Below, one piece after another: positions 1 through 11,730 of a stretch of 64,000 nt of DNA. The position numbers and the translations under genes were made by a program. The notes beneath the pieces are model-generated. The model was not told the DNA's origin, did not search any database, and saw only the letters and a list, made by a program, of their open reading frames with translations. How positions within the stretch are numbered: the stretch's first letter is position 1; every line of letters begins with the position of its first letter. The stretch comes from Serripes groenlandicus (Eukaryota; Mollusca; Bivalvia; Cardiida; Cardiidae), in NCBI GenBank assembly GCA_031761405.1, contig JASEVX010000008.1:37082903-37146902 (forward strand), in the 5' to 3' direction.

Positions 1-80
1 GTCGTGATATAACTGGAATCATGTTCAAAACGGCAGATAACTTATGAAATCATTGTGGAAAAAACGAGAAATTCCTCATG
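1..80. repeat. Composite junction: end of 64-bp satellite / SINE tail / MITE fragment
   Basis: The first bases (GTCGTGATATAAC) match the end of the 64-bp unit found at 62.3-63.7 kb. They run into a SINE-like tail (GGAATCATGTTCAAAACGG) and then a piece of the palindromic MITE (AATCATTGTGGAAAAAACG). The same order of elements occurs at about 63665-63745, just before the right-hand 77-bp array. This is therefore one of two paralogous junctions at the window edges. Confidence 0.7.
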
Positions 81-2468
81 TATCAGGCGAACTATAGTAT
101 ATTATGCTGACTTGCATGGACCAACAATGGCGACTAGATAAGTCAACTCTAGTATGGTACCAGGCGTACTATAGTAAATTATGCCGCCTTGCATGGACCA
201 ACAATGGCGACTAGATTAGTCAACTCTAGTATGGTACCAGGCGTACTATAGTAAATTATGCCGCCTTGTATGGACCAACAATGGCGACTAGATAAGTCAA
301 CTCTAGTATGGTACCAGGCGTACTATAGTAAATTATGCCGCCTTGCATGGACCAACAATGGCGACTAGATTAGTCAACTCTAGTATGGTACCAGGCGTAC
401 TATAGTAAATTATGCTGACTTGCATGGACCAACAATGGCGACTAGATTAGTCAACTCTAGTATGGTTCCAGGCGTACTATAGTAAATTATGCCGCCTTGC
501 ATGGACCAACAATGGCGACTAGATAAGTCAACTCTAGTATGGTACCAGGCGTACTTTAGTAAATTATGCCGCCTTGCATGGACCAACAATGGCGACTAGA
601 TAAGTCAACTCTAGTATGGTACCAGGCGTACTATAGTAAATTATGCCGCCTTGCATGGACCAACAATGGCGACTAGATTAGTCAACTCTAGTATGGTACC
701 AGGCGTACTATGGTAAATTATGCCGCCTTGCATGGACCAACAATGGCGACTAGATTGGTCAACTCTAGTATGGTACCAGGCGTACTATAGTAAATTATGC
801 CGCCTTGCATGGACCAACAATGGCGACTAGATTAGTCAACTCTAGTATGGTACCAGGCGTACTATAGTAAATTATGCCGCCTTGTATGGACCAACAATGG
901 CGACTAGATAAGTCAACTCTAGTATGGTACCAGGCGTACTTTAGTAAATTATGCCGCCTTGCATGGACCAACAATGGCGACTAGATAAGTCAACTCTAGT
1001 ATGGTACCAGGCGTACTATAGTAAATTATGCCGCCTTGTATGGACCAATAATGGCGACTAGATAAGTCAACTCTAGTATGGTACCAGGCGTACTATAGTA
1101 AATTATGCCGCCTTGTATGGACCAACAATGGCGACTAGATTAGTCAACTCTAGTATGGTACCAGGCGTACTTTAGTAAATTATGCCGCTTTGCATGGACC
1201 AACAATGGCGACTAGATAAGTCAACTCTAGTATGGTATCAGGCGTACTATAGTAAATTATGCCGCTCTGCTTGGACCATCAATAGCGACTAGATTAGTCA
1301 ACTCTAGTATGGTACCGGGCGTACTATAGTAAATTATGCCGACTTGCATGGACCGAGAATAGTGACTAGATTAGTCACCTCTAGCCTGCTACCAGGGGTA
1401 CTATAGTAAACTATGCCGCCTTGCATGGACCAACAATGGCAACTAGATTAGTCAACTCTAGCCTGGTTCCAGGCGTACTATAGTAAATTATGCCGCCTTG
1501 CATGGACCAACAATGGCGACTAGATAGGTAAACTCTAGTATGGTACCAGGCGAACTATTGTAAATTATGCCGTCTTCCATAGACCGAGAATGGCGACTAG
1601 ATGAGTAAACTCTAGTCTGCAACCAGGCGGCGTACTATAGTAAATTGTAAAGCTTTGCATGGACCAACAATGGCGACTTCATTAGTAAGCTCTTGCCTGG
1701 TACCAGGCTAACTAACTATAGTAAATTATGACGTCATGCATGGACCAACAATGGCGACTTCATTAGTAAGCTCTTGCCTGGTACCAGGCTAACTAACTAT
1801 AGTAAATTATGACGTCATGCATGGACCAACAATGGCGACTTCATTCGTAAACTCTAGTCTGGTACCAGGCTAACTAACTATAGTAAATTATGACGTCATG
1901 CATGGACCAACAATGGCGACTTCATCAGTAAACTCTAGTCTGGTACCAGGCTAACTAACTATAGTACATTATGACGTCTTGCATCGACAAACAATGTGGA
2001 CTAGATTAGTATCCTTTAGTCTGGTACTAGGCGTACTATAGTAAATTAGGACGTCTTTCTTGGACCAACAATGGCGACTACATTAGTGTCCTCTAGTCTA
2101 GTACCAGGTGAACTAAAGTACATTATGACGTCATACATGGTCCAACAATGGTGAATATATTAGTAAACTTTAGTCTGGTACCAGGCGTAGTATAGTCAAT
2201 TATGACGTCTTACATGGACCGAGAATGGTGAATAGATTAGTAAACTCTAGTTTGATACCTGGCGTTCTATAACAAATTATGACGTCGTGCATGGACCAAC
2301 AATGGTGACTATATTAGTAAACTCTAGTATAGACCAGGCGTACTATAGTACATTATGCCGTCTTGCCTGGACAATCACTGACGACTAGATTAGTAAACTC
2401 TAGTCTGCTACCAGGCTCTGGTACCAGGCGAAATATAGTAAATTATGCCGTCTTGCATGGACCAACTC
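81..2468. repeat. 77-bp satellite array (about 31 units)
   Basis: Tandem units of 77 bp; successive CCAACAATGG words start at 121 and 198. Units contain GGTACCAGGCGTACTATAG and CAACAATGGCGACTAGAT. Units from about 100 to 1300 are nearly identical. Beyond 1300 they diverge, with expanded variants between 1620 and 1960. A unit near 1970-2050 carries the TGCATCGACAAACAATG variant that dominates the array at the right edge of the window. By position the array lies inside the intron between exons 3 and 4 of gene A. No coding signal. Confidence 0.95.
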
Positions 2469-2661
2469 TACAGTGAACTATTACAACTTGATGTTTTGAA
2501 TCAATACATAAATAATGAAGCAAACTACATGTTCGTTCAGAGTTTGAAATGTTAACCGTGTTGGTCCACAAAACATTTCTACAGCATTTCCAAAGTGTTA
2601 CTGTGTGTCTGACCCTGAAATGGAATGGTAGGGGCAGGTTACTCCAGACTTATTAGCTTAC

Positions 2662-2838
2662 CTCGGGCACAGGACAAGAACAGTGGAACCCTAGTACTGC
2701 TGCATAAACACATGCCGTCTTATCTTTGTAGTGGTTTAACCATTGGCAGAAATCATTGATGTGGCAGGTTCCCCATTTAAACAGCCGACAAAGTTCAATA
2801 TATTTGGTGCCATCCTTGATCTTAAGAGAAACGTCACC
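2662..2838 (-). CDS. GM2-activator-like gene A, exon 3
   Basis: A 59-codon exon, 177 bp, phase 0 at both ends. On the minus strand it is preceded by an acceptor ending ATTCATTGCAG and followed by the donor GTAAGC. It encodes a segment with Cys spacing ELC, TCH, FC, AC and HCSC, which is the third-exon pattern of ganglioside GM2 activator (ML-like) proteins and aligns with gene B exon 3 (LKIKDGTKYIELC against LKMKVGTGYMDLC). Members of this family are secreted or lysosomal lipid-binding proteins; the ligand here cannot be inferred. The next exon would lie left of the window, beyond the 77-bp array. A different paralog, not a pseudogene by what is visible. Confidence 0.8.
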
Positions 2839-3994
2839 CTGCAATGAATAATTTGTGTTGTATCACTCAACAACATTTTAGTAAACATTCAAAATAGCTG
2901 ACTGAAAGTGTAATTTAAGTTCATGCTTAGAATGTATCGTTCCTATCAGTGTTACTGTTTAGTCTTCGTCTATGAAAACAAACATTTGAAGAAAACATAT
3001 ACATCCGAGTAATTGACATTTTTTTGGAAAATGGGAAATTGCTTGTTTTCGGTAAATTTCTACTCTTTCTAATAGTAATGATAGTTTTCAAAAGTCGTCC
3101 GCTCTCAAAGGCGTTTAAAGTACTTGTTACACGGGAAAGAGTTCAATAGCGTTATTGAATACACAGGAACCATTACGTTCTGTATCATTATAAAACAAAA
3201 ATGTCGTCCTTGAAATACCATCGTTTCTTGTTTGGTCAACTAACCAGGAATACTAACAGTGAATCGTATTCCGTCATCCTTGATATCCCTACTATGGCTC
3301 TACTACTCCGTTGATGTCGACCATATGAGATGTTGTTTTTGTTGTATTCTCAGTCATCTCTATTAGAATAACGTTATCGTAAATGGTATATGGTTGTTAT
3401 GCAATTTAAAATTTCTGCCAAAACATAGCTACAAGGTGGTGGCGTTGGCTGATGAAATAAACCGTTAATAATATTCTCCTTTAGAACTATTAGTCAACTT
3501 TTAAATCAAATTCGAACAAATGTTCTAATGGCAAGCCTATTTTAATCCTTTCCCACGTGTAGACGCATTTTCCCGCATCTGCAGCAGACAACTTTTGAAA
3601 ACATTGCTTCTCCTTTTTCCACAATGTTTTCAAATGTATTCAATAAATTCTTTCATCCATCAACCATAACTAGTATACCTGTGGGGGGAACAATACCGTC
3701 CTGCACACACAAGCTATAGGTTTCAAACTGCCTTTTAAGAAGTTTCTTGAATTCTTGTTTGCGAACAGTGCAGAGCCAGATCAGACTCCGTAGATGTGAA
3801 GGTTGATCTTGATCTTCGCTGATTGAACTGGATCTGCATTGATCGCAAATGCATATAGCGGGTGGTTTTCGTAGAGCGACGCCGATTTAGTCGTGTGTGA
3901 CAAGGGCTCAAACCAATGATGCTTATGCGAGTAGAAAGCATGCCGGTCTGACACCTATGACAACTAAGTCCGTATAGAAATGTATTTAACCAGC

Positions 3995-4065
3995 TTGGTG
4001 GTGTAATGGTTGATGGTCCGACTCTGTTGGGAGAAGTTGAGGGTCGATCCCCGACCGGAGCATAC
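3995..4065 (+). repeat. tRNA-derived SINE head (decayed)
   Basis: Contains an A-box-like TGGTGTAATGG and a B-box-like GGGTCGATCCCC about 40 bases apart, the spacing of an RNA polymerase III internal promoter. No convincing cloverleaf with intact acceptor stem, so it is called a SINE/tRNA relic rather than a tRNA gene. Confidence 0.4.
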
Positions 4066-4724
4066 AAAATACTTTAAAGGTGCTGAACTCCAAATGGCTC
4101 CCAAATCGTTATATCTGATACTTATTCAAATTAATCCTAAAATTATAAATATATGTAATGGAATTTGTAGAAGGTCTTAGATGTCCACTAATCCATTACT
4201 TTATAGAAACTAAGCAGTTTTGTCTACTTGAAAAAAAAAAAGCACCTGGCTGGTAATGTGATCAAGTCATGTGATCAAATTCAATCTATCAACAGATTTT
4301 CGTAGAGGATCGAGTAATTAAGCAATTTCGTGTTTTTTTATTGTTTGCATCAGACCAGGGCCATTAGTTGTTTTAGTTAAAAAAGAACAATACATTTATA
4401 ATTATTATCTGATGCATCTTCTATTTTTACAGCGTCACTCGATAATGCGCATGTGCAAGAATGTCACTCTCAATTGTAAAGACCACGTGATCAATTTACA
4501 GCGATATTTTTAGATTTACTAGGAGGCATACCCAGTAAATTTTTATGAAGCAAAACTACGAAAAATCTACGCTATGTTAGTACTTTGCATGTAATGAAGT
4601 ACATCAGTCAGCAAATCTCAATACATTACATGCAAAAAATATTTTTCTCTCACTATTTTGTCATATGGAGGTCAGACCCTTTAAACATAGCTTTAATGAT
4701 TTTCCTTCGTTTGGCGCTAAGGGT

Positions 4725-4815
4725 TGATAGGTACATGTAGGCAGTACAATTTACACATGTAAATGGACCAGCAGTACTGGTAACTTAACCAAGAAACGCC
4801 GTGATTTAACTAAAA
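4725..4815 (+). repeat. SINE body fragment
   Basis: Contains TGGACCAGCAGTACTGG, TAACTTAACCAAGAAACGCC and GTGATTTAACT, which match the SINE body at 8300-8350 and, in reverse, at 52.25-52.33 kb. This is the same SINE region from which the 64-bp satellite appears to be built. Confidence 0.55.
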
Positions 4816-6552
4816 TACAAGAGAAAGTTGATGCAAGGCATCAATGTCGCCGGAAAAGACTGCATTGATTTATTTATGTATTCTTGACTTTCCTTAGTCT
4901 ATTCAAACATTAGGAACGTAGTAATGAAAACATTTGCTTATAAATTTTATATACATACCTATACATTAGGGTATCTATAAAAAATTAACGAAATGTGTAC
5001 ACATTTATCTGGCTTAAATTTAATTTTGCTGTTGTTACTTATTTAAATAATAGTATTCATTCATATAATTTCAATGTTTGTCAATCTTATTCGAATCACA
5101 AGGTAAATATCCTGGTATTGCTTTAAAGGGAGGTAATTTGAAGAAAACAAAAGTCTTCAAAAGGAGAAATATATCAGCATTACCGTCTACAGTTTAAATT
5201 GTTCTATTGTTTGTGGATTTAAAAATGTTCTTTTTTTCTTATTTCTACATGTACAACGCAATATTGCGGCTTCTCTTTGACGCTTTGCGTCAAACATTCG
5301 TCTTGTAGTTGTCTAAAATAAAATAATATCACTCGCTTTTTCATATCGAAATGCGCATGCGCGAAAATCGATGTTAAAGGTCACGAAACTACACAACAGA
5401 ATAGGGTCTATATTTAGCTTAGAAACAGTTCCTACTTTAGATATTCATGGATAACATTATTAAATGAATTCTACACAAATCAAGACATCTCTTTGAACAT
5501 GAAAACAACATTTAGTAAGTTAAAATTGCTATTAAAAGGAGAATCCGAAATTGACCTCAATGATGACACATAAGAGTCTGCATTAAGGGGTGTTGGTTCA
5601 CGTCTTGAAGGGACCACTTTTGTCTTCGTAAATAAGACAAAAAACTTAAATGCGAGTGAAATAAAAAAAACTGCAAACATTAAAAAATCGGAATATTTAT
5701 TTCATTTTAGATGTGTCATTTATTAGTGTTCGTAAACAACCACAATTGTAATATGTTCAAATCATCTAGATTTGTTTCTTTCTAATAATAAGCCGCCCTC
5801 CCATGTGATTTCCGAAAAGCTATTAAAAATAGAAGTCGCGGGCTTCTGCCCGGCGACTAATTATTGAAGGAAGCGCGAAACACCATACATACAAATTATA
5901 CAAATGTATATATCGCAACTTTCTAGATTATTTAAATGACCCCATTTACCATGTAGCTGTTGTTTTATATTAAAGGGACTGAATCCCACATGAGAAAAAA
6001 ACGGGAAAAAAAGAAAATTGTTAATATTTGCTATTACCTTGATGTTTTTGGATGTAAGGCATTGAGATTTGCTGACTGATGTACTACAATATATGCACAC
6101 TATTAATATTGCGGAGATTTTTCGTTATTTTGCATTGTAAAATCTACTAGGTTAGTAACCCAGTAAATCTAAAAATATCGCTGTATATTTATCACGTGAT
6201 CACTACAACCGAATTGACAATCTCCTTCCCAGAGTTGTTGTTCCTTACACTCACGCATACATGAATGTAACGAGTCGATAGTGTTAGAGAATGCCGAATT
6301 GAATCCACAAATTCAAATGAGCAAGAGGAAATTCCACGGTATTTTCAAACGGGAAAACACGGAGCGGATGTTTTTTTAACTGCTTATTTCCTATGAAATA
6401 ATGAAAAGCAAGACTTGTACGACCTTCTACAACATTCCGTTACATATATATCGACGTATTTTGGATTAATTAGAATAAGTATAAAATATAACGATTTTGG
6501 ACCATTATGGTGTTCAGTCCCTTTAATGTCGCTTTGAAGATTGAATACATAC

Positions 6553-6741
6553 CGATACGCGCTGTCCAGCTCCTATAGGTTTGGTAACATTTATGACAGC
6601 TGAAATGTACACAGTGTTCACACCCTTCCCTAAAATTATCGGTTGCGGATTAATCTTTAATGAGATCAGTTGTATAGGGCTGTCTCGCTCACCACAGTTT
6701 TTGAATTCAACATTTCCTCCTTTCTTTTCATTTCTGTCAAT
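6553..6741 (-). CDS. GM2-activator-like gene A, exon 2
   Basis: A 63-codon exon (189 bp, phase 0 both ends). The minus-strand acceptor ends GATTTTACAG; the donor is GTATGT. The product has the family's first framework Cys (FKNC) followed by beta-strand-like sequence and an NVT glycosylation sequon in place of the NVS of gene B. It is about nine residues shorter at its N-terminal end than gene B exon 2. Exon 1 with the signal peptide should lie at higher coordinates on the minus strand; I searched by eye and could not identify it. Gene A is divergent from gene B. Confidence 0.8.
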
Positions 6742-7302
6742 CTGTAAAATCATAATAAAATAAGCCGGGTCTTTTTACACCTGCGAAAAATGAAGACTCA
6801 GGTGAGCCTGTCCGTCTATGTGTTTTCATGATTGTATAGTTGGATAAATAAACTAGGACTGTAGCCCCAACAGTTTTACGTTAAATTGCCGTCATAACAT
6901 ATTATTATAATAATCCACGAGTATATCAAGGTAGTAATATTGCATTATTTACTACAAATGGACAAAAGTAAATTCATTAGGGCTATCAAGTCCATGTGTA
7001 CTGTTGAAGGTCCTTCGACCATCAGTGCTTTGATCAATGGGTATTTGTACATGGAAATGAATTATGTGTTATACAAACACGGCAACATCTTAAAGCGGAA
7101 ACATGTAGTGTAGTCTGTTCATGGGAAAAGGTACAGCTTGGCCTTTGAGAACAATGTAGATCCAGATCTGCCTCTGAAATCGTCCAGTCAGATCCGGTTC
7201 TACCCTGTTCGCATAAAAAGAAGCTGTTGTTAAGTTGCGTAGATTTTGATAAGACTGAGCAGATACACCTTCTTGATCTGAACCTATATACCGTTCACAA
7301 AT
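6742..7302. other. No gene seen
   Basis: AT-rich sequence upstream of gene A exon 2. The stretch about 7140-7270 resembles a dispersed repeat (GATCCAGATCTGCCTC, CAGATCCGGTTC) also seen in diverged form near 11.6, 50.8, 53.1 and 55.2 kb. No exon recognised. Confidence 0.4.
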
Positions 7303-7567
7303 GAGCCGTTACACGAGAAAACTAACATTATGGACTCGAGTAATGTATCGACCCAGATCAGCCTGCGCAGTCCGCGCAGGATAATCCGGGCCGACATATT
7401 TCTCTCTCAGGAGGACAGAGGTATGACGGAATGATTCCTGAAACAGAAATTCCACAGGAGGCGAAAAGTGTCTGTCCTGATTAGCCTGCGCCACATGCTT
7501 AGGCTGATCTTGGTCGATACTTTACACAGAGTCCACACATATTGGTTTTGTCGTGGAACGGCTCAAA
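7303..7567 (+). mobile_element. ~240-bp MITE (GAGCCGT/ACGGCTC family)
   Basis: Begins TGAGCCGTTACACGAGAAAA and ends with the inverted counterpart near GTCGTGGAACGGCTCA. Internal landmarks are AGTAATGTATCGACCCAGAT, CCTGAAACAGAAAT and a mirrored CGCAGG/CCTGCG core. Further copies lie at 24.5-25.2, 29.9, 35.3, 37.2, 37.5 and 49.9 kb. It is non-coding; open frames within it are incidental. Confidence 0.8.
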
Positions 7568-7907
7568 TGTCAACGTGCACATTTTCCCATATACAGGCTC
7601 TTTCTTGTCGTATAATATGTATATAAGAAAATCAAATATATCGAAAACTAATTATGTGCTTCAAAATAAAACAGTTGTCTGAATGCTTATCAATATGTGA
7701 AAAAACTCGTTGGTATTCACACACAATTTCTTAATTTCTTGTAAATGAATGGTTGGCAAACTTTGGACTTTATACCAGATATTTTTTAGCTGAAATGTCA
7801 GTCGAATTAGGAAATATTCCCTCGACAATAACTACCTCGAATATATCGAACTCGGAACACACGGTCTCAAATCATACACGATAACTACTCGGCCGCGGTG
7901 AACCTTC

Positions 7908-8150
7908 ACGTTTAACCCTTTCCCACATACAGTCGCTTTCTGATGCTTCTGACAGCAGACGACATTTTAAAATATTGTGTCAAACGGAGACATTTCTCAT
8001 AATGACAAATATCTCCTTTTGCCATAATGTTTTCAAGTCTAGTTAATAATAAAACTCTCAATAATTGAAACTGTTCACGTGTTTTCCAATATACGATGTA
8101 ACGCTTCCTTTCATGCACACAAACGGGCAATGTCTCCTTTTGTTGTTCGT
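7908..8150. mobile_element. Palindromic MITE (CCCTTTCCCAC family)
   Basis: Starts TTTAACCCTTTCCCACATAC and contains the family words GCAGCAGACGAC-like, TTTTGCCATAATGTTTTCAA and CATAATGACAAATATCTCC. The family is a long imperfect palindrome with mirrored halves. Members recur throughout the window. Confidence 0.65.
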
Positions 8151-8234
8151 ATTTTAAAAGTCGACAACTGCAAGATATTTGTATTTCTGAAAGGGGTAAT
8201 AAACAGTATCCCGCTGGATTACTATATCCATTAT

Positions 8235-8400
8235 CATCACTCCTTTTAAAAATGGAAGTAATGGCTGCAATCCTTGGCGCTCATATTTGCGGGGTTAGCA
8301 TGTCAAGATAAATGGACCAGTAGTACTGGTAACTTACCCAGGAAACGCCGTTATATACCTTCTTTTTTAAAAAGTGGCGTAAAACACCATTCATTCAATC
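8235..8400 (+). repeat. SINE 3' part
   Basis: Contains GGACCAGTAGTACTGG, AACTTACCCAGGAAACGCC and GTTATATACC, and ends in a CATTCATTCAATCAATCA tail. It is the same SINE subfamily as the minus-strand copies at 23.55 and 52.24 kb. Confidence 0.65.
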
Positions 8401-8467
8401 AATCATCACTCCTTATTTGTTTATGGACTAGTCCCTTCTAAATAAAGATGATAAACAAACAGCGAAG

Positions 8468-10012
8468 TATTAACTGCATGGTTGTGAACTATTAACTGCA
8501 TGGTTGTGAACTATTAACTGCATGGTTGTGAACTATTAACTGCATGGTTGTGAACTATCAACTGCAAGGTTGTGAACTATTAACTGCATGGTTGTGAACT
8601 ATCAACTGCAAGGTTGTGAACTATTAACTGCATGGTTGTGAACTATCAACTGCAAGGTTGTGAACTATTAACTGCATGGTTGTGAACTATCAACTGCAAG
8701 GTTGTGAACTACTAACTACATGGTTGTGAACTATTACATGCATGGTTGTGAATTATTAACTGCAAGGTTGTAAACTATCAACTGCAAGGTTGTGAACTAT
8801 TAACTGCATGGTTGTGAACTAGTAACTGCATGCTTGTGAACTTTTAACTGCAGGGTTGTGAACTATCAACTGCAAGGTTGTGAACTATTATATGCATGGT
8901 TGTGAATTATTAACTGCATGGTTGTGAACTATTGACTACATGGTTGTGAACTATTGGCTGCATGGTTGTGAACTATTGGCTGCATGGTTGTGAACTATTA
9001 ACTGCATGGTTGTGAACTATTAACTGCATGGTTTTTAACTAATTACGGCATGATTGTGAACTATTGACTGCATGGTTTTTAACTAATTACGGCATGGTTG
9101 TGAACTATTGACATGGCTGTGAACTATTGACTGCATGGTTGTGAACAATTAACTGCATGGTAGTGAACTGTTAACTGCATGGTTGTTAACTATTGACTGC
9201 ATGGTTGCGAATTTTTCTTCATGGTTGTGAACTATTGATTACATGGTTGTGAATTATTGACTGCATGGTTGTGAGCTATTGACTGCATGGTTGTGAACTA
9301 TTAACTGCATGGTTGTGAACTATTTACGGCATGGTTGTGAACAATTAACTGCATGGTAGTGAACTATTAACTGCATGGTTGTGAACTATTGACTGCATGG
9401 TTGTGAATTGTTCTGCATGGTTGTGAACTATTGACTACATGGTTGTGAACTATTAACTGCATGGTAGTGAACTATTAACTACGTGGTTGTGAATTATTGA
9501 CTGCATGGTTGTGAGCTATTGACTGCATGGTTGTGAACTATTAACTGCATGGTTGTGAACTATTGACTGCATGGTTGTGAACTATTAACTGCATGGTTGT
9601 GAACTATTGACTGCATGGTTGTGAACTATTGACTGCATGGTTGTGAACTATTAACTACATGGTTGTGACCTATTAACTGCATGGTTGTGAACCATTAACT
9701 GCATGGTTGTGAACTATTACCTGCATGGTTGTGAACTATTACCTGCATGGTTGTGAAATCTTGACTGTTTTGATGTAAAATATTAACTGTATGATTGTGA
9801 AATATTGACTGCATGGTTGTATATAGACTGCATGGTAGTTTAATTTCGAATGCATGGTTTCTTGACTGCTCTGATGTAAAATCTTATCTGCATGGATGTG
9901 AAATATTGACTGAATTGGTGTGAATTCTGAACTGCATGGATGTGAACTCTTGACTGAATTGGTGTGAAACTAGCAGTCCGAACTGCATATATGTGAAATA
10001 TTTACGGCATGC
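8468..10012. repeat. 22-bp minisatellite array (about 70 units)
   Basis: Tandem copies of a 22-bp unit, ACTGCATGGTTGTGAACTAT in the clean part. Early units alternate CATGG and CAAGG variants, giving a local 44-bp super-unit. Units decay after about 9760, where the spacing becomes irregular. It is one of several unrelated minisatellites packed between 8.5 and 22 kb. Confidence 0.95.
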
Positions 10013-10032
10013 ATGTGAGTATTCGACACTGT

Positions 10033-10252
10033 AGTTTAATCCTTTCCAAAATACAACAAATCTTTATACAACATATACAACTTAGGACACATGTAAGCAA
10101 AAGCATGTACAATTAAATTAATGTATGATTACTTAGGGAAAACAAAATTGGAAATTACTCGTTTTGAGCAATTTCTGCTCTTGCTACAATCTTTTCAAAA
10201 GTCGTATGCTGCATTTGCATCAGAATGTGTCGATATATTGGAAAGGGTTAAA
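10033..10252. mobile_element. Palindromic MITE, nearly full length
   Basis: Starts AATCCTTTCCAAAATACAAC and ends ATATTGGAAAGGGTTA, the inverted counterpart. The interior has GGAAATTACTCGTTTTGAGC, a local mirror. A complete member of the CCCTTTCCCAC family, located between two minisatellite arrays. Confidence 0.7.
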
Positions 10253-10447
10253 GTCGTGCATAGCAACATACACAAATGATAAATAAAGTGCCGTACATCC
10301 TAATTTATTGGTTTATGCTTATATATGTATAGATACTGCTTGTATCGAAATACTTGATTACATAATTGAATTGAATTAATACCAGTCTTAAACTGATTTT
10401 AATAAGATCGCGTCTCCTACAGCAGGTAATAACTTAAAATTAATCTA

Positions 10448-11097
10448 CAAAATTACGCAAAATGTCATTTACACAATTACGCAAAATGTCATATACACAA
10501 TTACGCAAAATATAATTTACACAATTACACACATTAATGCGAAATGTCATTTACACAATTAAGCAAAATGACATTTACACAATCGCGTAAAATGTATTTA
10601 CACATTACGCAAATTATCATTTACACAATTACACACATTACGCAAACTATCATTTACACAATTACACACATTACGCAAACTATCATTTACACAATTACAC
10701 ACATTACGCAAACTATCATTTACACAATTACACACATTAATGCCAAATGTCATTTACACAATTACACACATTAATGCCAAATGTCATTTACACAATTACA
10801 CACATTAATGCCAAATGTCATTTACACAATCGCGTAAAATGGATTTACACATTACGCAAACTATCATTTACATAATTACACACTTTAATGCGAAATGTCA
10901 TTTACACAATTACGCAAACTATCATTTACACAATTACGCACATTAATGCGAAATGTCATATACACACTTACGCGAAATGTCATTACACAACTACGCGAAA
11001 TTTTATTTACACAATTATGCGGAATGTCATTTACACAATGACGCAAACTGTAAACGAATAGTGTCATTTACACAATTTCACGAAATGTTATTTACCT
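10448..11097. repeat. ~33-bp minisatellite array (with ~23-bp sub-units)
   Basis: Repeats built from CATTTACACAATTACGCAAA and ACACACATTA blocks. The cleanest stretch (about 10615-10730) has a 33-bp period; shorter units at both edges lack the ACACACATTA block. Open frames on both strands arise only because units repeat. Confidence 0.9.
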
Positions 11098-11730
11098 TCA
11101 TATGTTGTACAGAGTCCCCCCTCACAAACGCAACATAGTGGTATAATACTGAAATAATCACCAAACTCTTCATAGTTTTGGGTCTCAGACTGGATACAAG
11201 CTATGTTATAACACGTTCGTGTAAAGGGCGTGTATAACCAGGAAATTTATAACTTTATTTTGGGGGGATTCGTTAATTTCCGCATTTTTCTTGTTTTGTG
11301 CACACAAAACCGACTTCAGGTATATCTGCAAATGTTTCTCTTCACTTCTACGGAGGCTATAAGGTACGGAAAATTTGGCTTATAAGTGAAAGACACCTCG
11401 TTTATTGCTCAAAATGTTGCCCGTTCTATCTCAAAGCACGCGTGTATACGTTTTCTTTTCATTTATTCAGGTAAAGTTTCGATTTGGAATAGTGCATATA
11501 GGGTATACGGTACTTGGTAAGCTATAAATAGTTCGTCAATAGGGGCACTCGTATTCTTTAGATTTACCGATACGAGCCAGTCCGTGCGAAAAGGTACAAG
11601 TTGGCATTTATAAAGTGTTAAGGCTCAGATTACCGTGTCAATCTGATCAGTCTTTCCAGAATCTACACTAGCTGACACTATTTGCTAACAAGCTCGTTCA
11701 TGTAATAAGAACGGGGTAGTTCTTGATCAG
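11098..11730. other. No gene seen between two arrays
   Basis: Unique-looking spacer. The segment about 11580-11720 carries the dispersed AGCCAGTCC / AATCTGATCAGTC repeat. No exon or RNA gene recognised. Confidence 0.35.

Larger units (their letters stand above)
2839..6552 (-). other. Gene A intron 2: repeat debris, no coding signal
   Basis: Lies between two gene A exons. It holds a partial palindromic MITE (about 3541-3665), a SINE-like head (about 3990-4065), a SINE body fragment (about 4725-4815) and two related AT-rich segments with similar words near 4485-4690 and 6050-6200 in inverted orientation, including CATATGGAGGTCAGACCC-like and CAGTAAAT(C/T)T words. Nothing else is recognisable. 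Short open frames here have no family resemblance. Confidence 0.5.
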